Below, piece by piece: positions 17,347 to 25,318 of a stretch of DNA of 64,000 nucleotides. The translations under genes were made by a program, and so were the position numbers. The notes below the pieces were generated by a model that made no database searches, was not told where the DNA came from, and saw only the letters and a list, made by a program, of their open reading frames with translations. The stretch covers positions 12,234 through 76,233 of the forward strand of contig JBBIIP010000013.1 in the NCBI GenBank assembly GCA_037446395.1, given 5' to 3'. This DNA is from JAAYJT01 sp037446395 (GTDB taxonomy: Bacteria > Bacteroidota > Bacteroidia > Bacteroidales > JAAYJT01). Each line of letters begins with the position of its first letter. Position 1 is the first letter of the stretch.

Positions 17347-18077
17347 GTAAGTTACAGAAAAATCTAAATAATCAGGCTGACGTGTGAAGCCTTGAAATTG
17401 TTTTTAAGGTGCGAAGATACAACCTTCGTGTTATCTGCGTGTAGTCAATTTGTCCGCTGACAAGCAAAATTTCTGAAAAAGCCCATAGCTGCCATATAAA
17501 CCAACCGGTAATATTTAGCCAAAAAATAAGGCTGAATCTTTAAACTGCTCATAGATGTGCCGAAGGGCCGCCAATGAAAAATATCACATCTAAACAGACG
17601 AATTGGCCCTAAAGGGCTAACTCTACTTTTCGGGCTGCGGTTGCTGCGCAATTAAAACCATTTTGATGGAGCAGTTGTTCATCAAGCATTTTGAGATTTC
17701 CGCACGCGTTGAACGCTGATACTCGGAAGAACCACCCCCCTTCTTCCACAAAAAACAGGCGATTTCTATTACCCTTTCGGGGGCTCGCAGCAATCCAAAA
17801 TGCCCGGCATAATTATATTGCTCTGGCACGCTCTATAGGTAGGAGTGCAGCCACAGGAGAGGGTCAGGGAGCTTAGTAGGCCCTAAATGCAGGGCGGCCG
17901 AGAATGGGGATTAATGTCAAGCCTGCCTTGCTGAAAAGGCTACTAGGGGTTAGAAAGGCTTGCCTGGTGTGAGGGCGGGCATATCATATCAAGTATATAT
18001 AAGGCACTACATTGCCTCAAAGCAACCTATGACGGGGTTAGCAAGCAATCAAATCAAATATGAGCAATGCCATCAAC
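17347..18077. other. 731-base stretch with no supportable gene
   Basis: Open frames on the minus strand (17445-17651 and 17623-17829) overlap each other, are rich in Arg, Cys and Gln, and show no domain. The stretch contains short hairpins (for example GCCCT-AA-AGGGC near 17610) and is less A+T-rich than normal intergenic DNA in this window. It may be a dispersed non-coding repeat or a decayed element. No homology can be claimed from the sequence alone. Confidence 0.4.
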
Positions 18078-19913
18078 TTAATTTCTGACGGAATTGGGCA
18101 AGACCGATGGCTGCATTAACCAGGGTGAATCAATCCGTTCGGCAACGATTTCGGCAAGGTCTTTTACCACCACCCGGTTGGTGGCGGCGAAGGTTTTTTT
18201 GCACAAGGGGCATGCGGTAACCAGGATGTCGGGATTGGGGCTTAACAGCATATCCAATGCATTGTTGGTGATGATGTTGCGTTGTTCCGAATTCATTGCA
18301 AAATCGCCCAAACTGCCACCGCAGCATAACGAATCCTGTTTTTGGCCTTCTGCATCAATCAATTCGGTGGTTTGGCGGAGTACTTTCCTTGGTTCCTCGT
18401 AGATGCCCATGCCTCTACCCAACTCACAGGGGTCGTGAAATACCGTGCGGTAGAGTGTTTGATGGAGGTCAATCATGCGGTATGCGATGATCTTTTCGAT
18501 AAACTGGGTATGGTGCAGGATGTCAATCCCGGGCAGTTTATACTCCTCCTTAAAAACTTTGTAGCAGATCGGGCATGAAGTAACAAACGTTTTTGCCCCT
18601 GATTGCATGATTGTATCTCTGTTTGATTTGATCATGTCAGCGGCGGCTTTGTGCATGCCCGCCATCATCATGGGCCTTCCGCAACACACCGAGCCATCCT
18701 GATCCATGAACCAGTAGGGAATTCGGGCAGCTTTGAATATTTTTACCATGGCCAACTTCACCGATGGGGTAAGATGCCCCATGCAACCTGCAAAATAGAT
18801 AACGTTCACCGGCTTTTTTTCCCGGGAGGCTACCGGAAGATAATCCAATTTGCTTTCGAGCTTATCATAAAACTGGTTGCGTGCACCTACTCTCAAACCG
18901 ATAGTATCAATTTTCACCGGGCACACTTGGTGGCATCTTCCACAGAGCAGGCAGTTGTTATAGAGCTCCTGGTTGTGGTTTTTCTGTCGGAGAACCCGCA
19001 GAAAATATGCAGGAGTGGAGTAGGTTTTGTCCACCGCATTCATCTGGCACGCATCAATACAAACACCGCATCTTGGGCAAGCCCTGGTTTCGAACTCGCT
19101 GATGCCCCCAAGAGTATTCTTGATTTTCACCCCACATTGCCTGCAATAAATCAGCATGATTTCGGTGGGTATGTGCATAAACCGCGACCAGGGCAGGCTC
19201 ACAAAGAAAACCCCCAATGCAGTGGAGTAGGCCCACCAAGCCGGGTAGTTCAGATATTCGATCGGAAACGCAGAGGCAAGCAATTTACCGACGTTGTTCG
19301 TAAGAAACCCGCCCCCGTGATAAAGGCCGGCATTGATGCTTTCGGCTATCAAACGCAAGGGGAAAATGAGCCAAAGACTTGCAATGGCAACCTTATCAAA
19401 CCTTTGGTGCTTCGTGGTTCGTTGCATACCAAACCATTTTGAATGTGCACGCTTGAACAAGGCCAGTACCAAACCCGAAAGAACAAACAACAATAATAAA
19501 TCCATTGTAAACCTGAATAATCCGGGTACCGTATCGAGCTCAAATGGCAGAATCTTTTTGTCGTGAACAAAGAATTTAAGAAAAATTGGGTAATAGGGAG
19601 GGTTTATGTGGCCGCCACTGTAAATTCTTGATTCGATATTTCCGAGAACAATGAGCAGGAACCATCCGAAAGCAAAGCTCATGTGCATATACCCCAGGAG
19701 TTTGTTTTGTTTAAACATCCTGCGGTGCAGGAGGCCTTCCATGATTACTTCGTAGCACGCCCTCCAGAAGTCTTTTTTGAAAAGCCCCAGACCCAGTTTC
19801 AGTCGGTCTGGATATTCCATTTCTCTGATCCACTTTCCATATTTGATTATGAGGGTGGTAATCAGGAAGATGAACCCTAAAAAGAACGGCAACACAAAAA
19901 GGTTAAAACTCAT
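18078..19913 (-). CDS. hdrD: HdrDE-like fusion: membrane cytochrome-type domain plus ferredoxin and two CCG domains
   Basis: The 611-residue protein has an N-terminal membrane part (about residues 1-260, five or six hydrophobic segments, with His-containing helices suited to haem b) like HdrE or NarI. Next are two 4Fe-4S motifs (CPRCGVCIDACQ near 290 and CLLCGRCHQVCP near 330). Two complete CCG domains follow, each with a CC pair and a CPxC (VCCGRPMMMAG with SCPICYK, and LCCGGSLGDFA with ACPLCKK). In methanogens HdrDE passes electrons from a membrane carrier to a disulfide through such CCG-bound clusters. Here the partner is probably a quinone pool, which is inference. It is the last gene of the hdrC-hdrB-hdrA-hdrC2-hdrDE block, 41 bases after hdrC2. 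Confidence 0.85.
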   Translation of the reverse strand: MSFNLFVLPFFLGFIFLITTLIIKYGKWIREMEYPDRLKLGLGLFKKDFWRACYEVIMEGLLHRRMFKQNKLLGYMHMSFAFGWFLLIVLGNIESRIYSGGHINPPYYPIFLKFFVHDKKILPFELDTVPGLFRFTMDLLLLFVLSGLVLALFKRAHSKWFGMQRTTKHQRFDKVAIASLWLIFPLRLIAESINAGLYHGGGFLTNNVGKLLASAFPIEYLNYPAWWAYSTALGVFFVSLPWSRFMHIPTEIMLIYCRQCGVKIKNTLGGISEFETRACPRCGVCIDACQMNAVDKTYSTPAYFLRVLRQKNHNQELYNNCLLCGRCHQVCPVKIDTIGLRVGARNQFYDKLESKLDYLPVASREKKPVNVIYFAGCMGHLTPSVKLAMVKIFKAARIPYWFMDQDGSVCCGRPMMMAGMHKAAADMIKSNRDTIMQSGAKTFVTSCPICYKVFKEEYKLPGIDILHHTQFIEKIIAYRMIDLHQTLYRTVFHDPCELGRGMGIYEEPRKVLRQTTELIDAEGQKQDSLCCGGSLGDFAMNSEQRNIITNNALDMLLSPNPDILVTACPLCKKTFAATNRVVVKDLAEIVAERIDSPWLMQPSVLPNSVRN

Positions 19914-19954
19914 TTTAATAAATTTATATGTTTATGCGCATTCTGTAGGCTATG

Positions 19955-20308
19955 TTATTTAATGAAGGTGTTTTGCAATGCCAGCTGATGCCTAAGCTGT
20001 AGAATGAGGTTTCTGGTACTCACACCCCTGGGACAAACCAACTGGCACTTACCACAAAGCATGCACTTAGCGGTTTCCATCATCAAACCGTTCAGTTCAC
20101 CCCGGCGTATAAGCAGGATAATCCTGCGAAGACTGAAATCGGTATAAAGGGCAGCTGAGCAGGTGGCGGCACACGTTCCGCAGGAGATGCAGTTCCTGAG
20201 CGAAGGTTCCAGTTCCAGGAGCTTCCACAGGGTTTCCATTGAGTTGCTATCGTAGTCAATCTGCCTGTCTTTGCTTATCTCGAAACCGAATTGTTTATGA
20301 TTCGTCAT
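19955..20308 (-). CDS. hdrC: HdrC-like 4Fe-4S dicluster protein (second copy)
   Basis: The 117-residue protein has two CxxCxxCxxxCP motifs: CISCGTCAATCS near residue 40 (last Pro replaced by Ser) and CMLCGKCQLVCP near residue 83. This is the layout of HdrC, a small subunit that shuttles electrons between flavin and CCG subunits. It is half the length of the other HdrC in this block (236 residues) and lies directly upstream of the membrane fusion, so it may serve as that protein's electron entry subunit. Confidence 0.85.
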   Translation of the reverse strand: MTNHKQFGFEISKDRQIDYDSNSMETLWKLLELEPSLRNCISCGTCAATCSAALYTDFSLRRIILLIRRGELNGLMMETAKCMLCGKCQLVCPRGVSTRNLILQLRHQLALQNTFIK

Positions 20309-20657
20309 GGGTAATTATTGTGATTCGTTTTGCTTGGGCTGAACGTCTAACTTATCAAAGTTTTCAGTCATGTTTTATCAAGATGTTTATGATGTTGGAT
20401 GAAAAATACCTGGCTTTTGTGAACCCTAATATTAATGAAATTAAATTGAAATCACTTTTAATTTTAGTATATTAACGATAAACCCAATGAATAAAATGAT
20501 ACTGTCCATCGAAAAGAGGTTTTGCATCAACATCAAAAAGTACAAATTTTACATTTTAGGTTTTACATATTTTATCAAGTATCATGCATTTTACAATGAA
20601 CATCAAACATCAAACATATTACGTTGTTCCTGAATCGGGCAAATGGCTTACTCCTGA
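20309..20657. other. 349-base gap inside the hdr block
   Basis: The stretch between hdrA and hdrC2 is A+T-rich and contains no frame with coding character. It includes short repeats such as ACATCAAAC twice in a row near 20603. It could hold a promoter for hdrC2-hdrDE, but no clear TAnnTTTG box was found on the minus strand. Confidence 0.4.
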
Positions 20658-21680
20658 TTAATTTGTTGATTTAAGATATCTGTCGGCTGCAATGGCCGCA
20701 GATCGGGCATCGGCCAATGTATCAGCAACATTTTTTGGCCCCGAGCAAGTGCCTGCAAAGAACACTCCATCACTTCCTGAAAGATTCGCACTAAGAATTG
20801 AATCAGCAGGCTTGAGAAAATTATCTTCGTCTCTGGTAAGTCCCAACTCATTACGAAAAGCAATGGTTTGCTTCGAAGCCACCATACCCGACATCAGAAC
20901 CAACAGATCAACGGTTAGTTTTAGCGGTTTATTCAGCAGTGTATCCTCAACTTTCAGCACCAAACCGTGGTTTCTATCTTCGGAAGCTTCGCTTAACCTG
21001 CCCCTGATAAATTGTATGGCATATTTTTCCTGTGCCTCTTTGTAGAGTTCTTCATAATGCCTTCCAAACATCCTCAGGTCCATATAGAAACAGAAAACCT
21101 CGCAGGATGGAATCTTCTGCTTCACCTCAATCGCTTGTTTTACAGCAGTAATGCAGCACACTTTGGAGCAATAAATATTGCCGGCTTTTTCGTCGCGCGA
21201 CCCGACACAATGTACAAATCCGACTCGTGCAGGAGCTTTTCCCTGTATCGTTTCGATGCCTTTTTCCGAATTGAACATGTCTTCGAGGTCAGCAGATGTG
21301 ATCACGTTGTCGTATATGCCGTATCCGTACTCTTCTTTTTTACTGGCATCAAACAAATCGAATCCGGTGGCGATGACTACGGCGTCGGCTTCGATTTGCC
21401 ATCCATTTGAAGCAATCAAAGCAAATCTTTTATGGCGGTGTTGTATGGAAGTGATTTCAGTACCAAATTGCTTTCTGACTCCCTTTTCGCTTTTTTCGAT
21501 CATGGCTGCTAATACCTCCGATGATGGACGAACGTCCGGAAACAGCGCATGCCAACGCTTTAGGTGCCCTCCGGCACTTTCTTCTTTTTCAACCAGCGTA
21601 ACCTGATGGCCCATGGCTACCAGATTTGAAGCTGTTTCGAGGCCAGCCACCCCACCCCCAATTACTACGATATGTTTCAT
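20658..21680 (-). CDS. hdrA: HdrA-like FAD oxidoreductase, short form
   Basis: The 340-residue protein has an N-terminal FAD-binding motif (VIGGGVAGLETASNL, residues 6-20), the second flavin motif near VVIATGFDLFD, and the HdrA hallmark VHCVGSRDEKAG...YCSKVCCITAVKQA (about residues 160-185). In methanogens HdrA carries the bifurcating flavin. This copy lacks the N-terminal cluster region and the C-terminal ferredoxin domains of full HdrA (over 600 residues), so it is a minimal flavin subunit. It lies between hdrB and hdrC2, 97 bases downstream of hdrB. Confidence 0.9.
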   Translation of the reverse strand: MKHIVVIGGGVAGLETASNLVAMGHQVTLVEKEESAGGHLKRWHALFPDVRPSSEVLAAMIEKSEKGVRKQFGTEITSIQHRHKRFALIASNGWQIEADAVVIATGFDLFDASKKEEYGYGIYDNVITSADLEDMFNSEKGIETIQGKAPARVGFVHCVGSRDEKAGNIYCSKVCCITAVKQAIEVKQKIPSCEVFCFYMDLRMFGRHYEELYKEAQEKYAIQFIRGRLSEASEDRNHGLVLKVEDTLLNKPLKLTVDLLVLMSGMVASKQTIAFRNELGLTRDEDNFLKPADSILSANLSGSDGVFFAGTCSGPKNVADTLADARSAAIAADRYLKSTN

Positions 21681-21777
21681 TACTTAATCAGTATTAAAAT
21701 AAAATTTCTTGATGGTTATCGTTTTTTCTTTTTTTTGAGCGAGTTGCAGCGCATCAGCAGAGAAATTGTGCTAAGCA

Positions 21778-22851
21778 TCAAGAATAGAATTTCAGATGTC
21801 CAGGTGAATTTGGTACTCCGATATCCTCTCCTGCAGGGCCTTTGTATTTTTTTTCCGGATCATACTCAATTCCGATTTTATCCATCAGGGGCTCGGAACC
21901 TACCTGGTGCAGCTGTAGTCCGATTTTCCACGGGTCGTAGCCCATCAATAGCCCTGCCACCTCCTCATAAGTGAAAACAGGAATTCCATGCCCGTCTTTG
22001 CCATAGGTTTTCCCTTCCAATTCGCTTAGGGCGTATTGCCAACGGTCGAGAAACATAGGACATCCCGGGCAATTGGTAATGATCAGATCGGGCTCATAGG
22101 GTTCCATGCTTTCGAACTTTTTTTTGGAGCAGGCCAGCGAATAACCGCGGTTTGCCTGCACCACATATTGCCTGAATCCAAACCCGCAACAATGCCGTCG
22201 CTCGGGATAGTCAATTACCTCACCGCCCCATGCTTCGATCATGCCCGAAAGCACATAGGGATATTCTGCCCCACCAATTCCCTTGTGTGGAAACATCTTT
22301 GAATAGTGGCAACCTATATGTTCCACCACCCTTAAAGGCGTTCCGGTGTTTTTGTCAACAAGCCTATGCTTTGCCCTGGCTGCAATTTCGTGCCTGAATT
22401 TATAAATGATATCGCTGGCGTGTGCGAGGTTTTTAGGGATTTCAAATTCCCTTCCGGTAGCCTGGCGCAAGTATTCGCGTGTTTTCCTGAGTGTTTCAGG
22501 AAAATGGTGCCAGGTTTCGATGATCTCGGTATAGAGGCCAAAGCTCGTAATGCACGATGCTGCATAATTTTCGTAGCCTGCTTCGGACATCAGGGCAAAT
22601 TGTCGTGCAACCACAGTCATGGTGGTTTCTAAAGGAACCACATCGCCATGATATCCGATGCCGGTGCATGAAGTATGTTGCTGGCCATCATAGATGTTTT
22701 TGCCAAGCTCATCGCGGATTATTTTAACAAACACCCATTCTGATCCTGGGAAGAATGTTTGCCTGATGCAGCTGCGTGCATAAAAATAGCGATCATCGGC
22801 AATTTCTTTTTGGTATTCCCGCCAGACAAGTTTTTTTCCTTCAGTTTTCAT
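21778..22851 (-). CDS. hdrB: HdrB-like CCG-domain protein
   Basis: The 357-residue protein has two CCG-type regions. The second is complete: HIGCHYSKM, then RRHCCGFGFRQ (Cys221-Cys222), then NCPGCPMF. The first is degenerate, with SCTGIGYHGD in place of the CC pair and SCITS in place of CxxC. In methanogen HdrB both domains bind noncubane 4Fe-4S clusters that reduce a disulfide. Here only one is likely to. The N-terminus has further Cys. It overlaps hdrC by 4 bases (ATGA), so translation is coupled. Confidence 0.88.
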   Translation of the reverse strand: MKTEGKKLVWREYQKEIADDRYFYARSCIRQTFFPGSEWVFVKIIRDELGKNIYDGQQHTSCTGIGYHGDVVPLETTMTVVARQFALMSEAGYENYAASCITSFGLYTEIIETWHHFPETLRKTREYLRQATGREFEIPKNLAHASDIIYKFRHEIAARAKHRLVDKNTGTPLRVVEHIGCHYSKMFPHKGIGGAEYPYVLSGMIEAWGGEVIDYPERRHCCGFGFRQYVVQANRGYSLACSKKKFESMEPYEPDLIITNCPGCPMFLDRWQYALSELEGKTYGKDGHGIPVFTYEEVAGLLMGYDPWKIGLQLHQVGSEPLMDKIGIEYDPEKKYKGPAGEDIGVPNSPGHLKFYS

Positions 22852-23558
22852 GGATGCGAATGTGTGTCATTGTTAGCAGTATATACAGCCTTGAAATACT
22901 CGCTTTCAGTACCTTCTCCTGAATCCATCCCCAATTCAACAGCCTTTATCTTCGAATATTTTTCAATATCATTGTATCGTTTCATTCCTCCGGTAATTTC
23001 AAAAATACGTTTGATTTCTTCGAGGTCTTGATCTGCGATTTTTCGAAGTGCTCCCGGGCCATCGGCCTGGAAATTGGCTCCCATTTTTTCCATGATGGGC
23101 TCCAAACGGTTATATTCCCACTCCCAAACGGGTCCCTGCTCAGGATGCAGGGCGGGCACCACCGATTGCGGTTGAACACAGTAGCCGAATTTGAGGATAT
23201 TCTCCCCGATGGTTCTTTTGATTGCTAGCTGCTGGCGGCCTTTTTCTGATTCGGTAAAATAACCCAGGTCCTGCGATAATGATCGTAAGGCAATCACAAG
23301 CAGCCCGGGTGCGTTTCCTCTTGGGCAGCGTGTTTTACACGACATGCACTCGCCACAATACCATATCGTTTCGCTTTTCAGCAACTCCTCAATTTTTTTA
23401 TCATCCTGTGTTTGAACGATGATGGCGATTACCCTGGGGTCGTAGTTATAGAAAGTGGCGGCAGGGCAAATGGCTGTGCAGGTGCCGCAATGGATGCAGG
23501 CTTTCAGGCTTTCAACAAATCTAACATCCTGATTCAGTTGATCGTAGAGTTGTCCCAT
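22848..23558 (-). CDS. hdrC: HdrC-like 4Fe-4S protein, first gene of the hdr block
   Basis: The 236-residue protein carries two CxxCxxCxxxCP motifs, CIHCGTCTAICP (Cys21, 24, 27, 31) and CGECMSCKTRCP near residue 69, as in HdrC. About 140 further residues have no cluster motif and end in a charged tail. This C-terminal region is longer than in classical HdrC. It is the promoter-proximal gene of the block, with a TAnnTTTG box about 90 bases upstream. Confidence 0.88.
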   Translation of the reverse strand: MGQLYDQLNQDVRFVESLKACIHCGTCTAICPAATFYNYDPRVIAIIVQTQDDKKIEELLKSETIWYCGECMSCKTRCPRGNAPGLLVIALRSLSQDLGYFTESEKGRQQLAIKRTIGENILKFGYCVQPQSVVPALHPEQGPVWEWEYNRLEPIMEKMGANFQADGPGALRKIADQDLEEIKRIFEITGGMKRYNDIEKYSKIKAVELGMDSGEGTESEYFKAVYTANNDTHSHP

Positions 23559-24266
23559 TTGTCAGATTATTCGTTACAAGAAGATGTGGCAAGGTAATAC
23601 AAGTCATTTTCAAAGTTGCAGTCCTTGATTAGATTAATCGGCACAAATATAGTCGTATTACTATTCAAAAAAAATAGATTTCTGCAGGAGGCACCTGCTA
23701 AGTATCTGGAAATTTAGAATTCAAGTATTCAGAAAACGGATTAAATCTTGCGATCCGAGTTCTATCGAAATAATGTAACTTTTACTTGTGGAATGAAAGC
23801 CTCAAGCAACTCACGCCCCATTGGTACGTTGGCAATTACTGCAAGTGCTGGATGGCACCTACCTGTAACAGGCAAATGGATGAATTTCCTTGACATAGCC
23901 GGTTTTGTATTTCAGGACATAATTTATTTGAGAGCGTTGATCCTTTTAATCAAAGGCTATATACTTGATTTATTGCCCGGGGGTTTTGCCATGCCGGTAA
24001 GGATTCCTTGGTTTTTTTATTACTTGCGATCTAGCAATTATCCCGTCATGTTTTTTGTTTAATGCAGCAATGGTATCAGGAGAAGCGCTGATGAAAGAAT
24101 CCAGCCGTGGATAAGTGCGGGTTTTCTTAACCTGAAATCACCCTATAAATTCACTGGAATAATAATACTGATTCTTCTGGTGTTTTTATTTCATTGCCAT
24201 GATTTTAAGAGCGACAGCAAACACACTATTATCAAAGTAGTTGATTATCAGAATGGATAATCAAAG
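23559..24266. other. 708-base stretch between hdrC and the tungstate-binding gene, no supportable gene
   Basis: The hdr promoter box lies at its left end. A plus-strand frame is open from 23748 to 24242 except for one stop at 24060-24062. Its second half encodes a hydrophobic segment (FTGIIILILLVFLFHC) but has no start codon. On the minus strand, 23762-23896 encodes a 44-residue peptide, MSRKFIHLPVTGRCHPALAV onward, with no recognised family. Either could be debris of an older gene. Confidence 0.4.
23644..23651 (-). promoter_or_regulatory. Putative -7 box for the hdr block
   Basis: The minus strand reads TATATTTG, a match to the Bacteroidota -7 consensus TAnnTTTG. A TTTG lies upstream at somewhat shorter than usual spacing. 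It is about 90 bases from the hdrC start. Confidence 0.45.
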
Positions 24267-25253
24267 TCAATTCTGATGCACTGAATTGTGCACCCAAAAC
24301 TTAAGGGCATCCGGTATTTTTTGAGGATTATTGACAAAAAGCGGCTTAACTGCAGGCTGGCCGCATTCCTCCATAATCTTCCCTCCCTTTTCAGGATCGA
24401 GCAGGAAAGCGACAAACTTTTGTGCAGGCTCCTGATTTTTTGCATTTAGCGGGATGGTGACAGCATAAATCATGGGCTCTCCGCGAACGGTCATTTTTTC
24501 GCCGGGGCTGAGTCCTCTGAGGTATAGGAAGGCCTGGCTGTAGTGTTCTTCAAGCGCAGGATTACCCAAATTGATACTGTCGGGAAGGGAAATAAATTTG
24601 AGTCCATGCTGCATGGCGACACTACGATAGATGAAGATATAATCAACCGTGCCGGTTTCGAGCAATGCCAGCAAATCCACTTCTTTGGGGCGAACAAAGC
24701 GATCGTCTTTTTTAATAAGCAGGCTACTAAGCCCAGGTCGTTGATAATAAAGTTCGGCCAATTGCCACATCAGCAAGCTTCGATATCCGCATGGGTCGGC
24801 ATTGGGGTCGGAGCGGCCATAACGCACAGTGGGCCGAAGTAAAATTTCGTGCCAGTTTTCTGATCGGATTTCTTTAGAGAAAGCCGATTTTTCTGAAAAT
24901 GCGACCGCCAACTCATTTCTGGCGAATGCAATATACCAATTTGCATAATCAGGAAAAAGTAGTTGTTCAATGATTTTATAATCAGCAGAAGCAAAGACGT
25001 CGCAACTGCGCTTGAGCTCGGTCAATTTACGCGCCCCTGCAAGACTACCGCTGCTTTCGGCAAGCACTTTCACGTACGGATATTCCTTGTTGAAAGCTTT
25101 GATTATTTTCTCGAACGGGTAGGAGAGGCTTCCGGCATGGAAGATTGTGATTGTGCCTGACCCCACTGGTTTCCTTTTGGGACCACAAGACATAAGGACG
25201 ACGATTGAGAAAAAAAATAAAAACCGAATCACATTCAATGGGCTTGCAATCAT
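24267..25253 (-). CDS. wtpA: Tungstate/molybdate-binding lipoprotein of an ABC transporter
   Basis: The 328-residue protein has a lipoprotein signal (LMSC, Cys23), then the WtpA/ModA-type binding fold: ITIFHAGSLSYPFEKIIKAF near residue 34, ESSGSLAGARKLTELKRSCDVFASADYKII near residue 66, and GRSDPNADPCGYRS near residue 146. The NADPCGYR motif is typical of the WtpA group that favours tungstate. It lies 65 bases downstream of the AOR gene on the same strand, which fits metal supply for that enzyme. No permease or ATPase gene is adjacent. Confidence 0.88.
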   Translation of the reverse strand: MIASPLNVIRFLFFFSIVVLMSCGPKRKPVGSGTITIFHAGSLSYPFEKIIKAFNKEYPYVKVLAESSGSLAGARKLTELKRSCDVFASADYKIIEQLLFPDYANWYIAFARNELAVAFSEKSAFSKEIRSENWHEILLRPTVRYGRSDPNADPCGYRSLLMWQLAELYYQRPGLSSLLIKKDDRFVRPKEVDLLALLETGTVDYIFIYRSVAMQHGLKFISLPDSINLGNPALEEHYSQAFLYLRGLSPGEKMTVRGEPMIYAVTIPLNAKNQEPAQKFVAFLLDPEKGGKIMEECGQPAVKPLFVNNPQKIPDALKFWVHNSVHQN

Positions 25254-25318
25254 AGTTTTGCCATGGTGATCATATAAACTACTCTAAACAATGGTTTGAG
25301 TAGGAAGACCAAAAAACG

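Noticed and set aside
17445..17829. Two overlapping minus-strand frames as genes
   Set aside because: They overlap out of frame, have unusual composition and show no domain or start context.
18651..19442. 263-codon plus-strand frame opposite hdrDE
   Set aside because: It lies fully antisense to a gene with clear cluster motifs and has no domain of its own.
23762..23896. Minus-strand 44-residue peptide as a MoaD-like sulfur carrier for the tungsten cofactor
   Set aside because: MoaD ends in Gly-Gly, and this peptide ends in Arg with no other match.
23748..24062. 104-codon plus-strand frame as a gene
   Set aside because: No domain, odd composition, and coding-like peptide on the opposite strand; kept only as possible debris.
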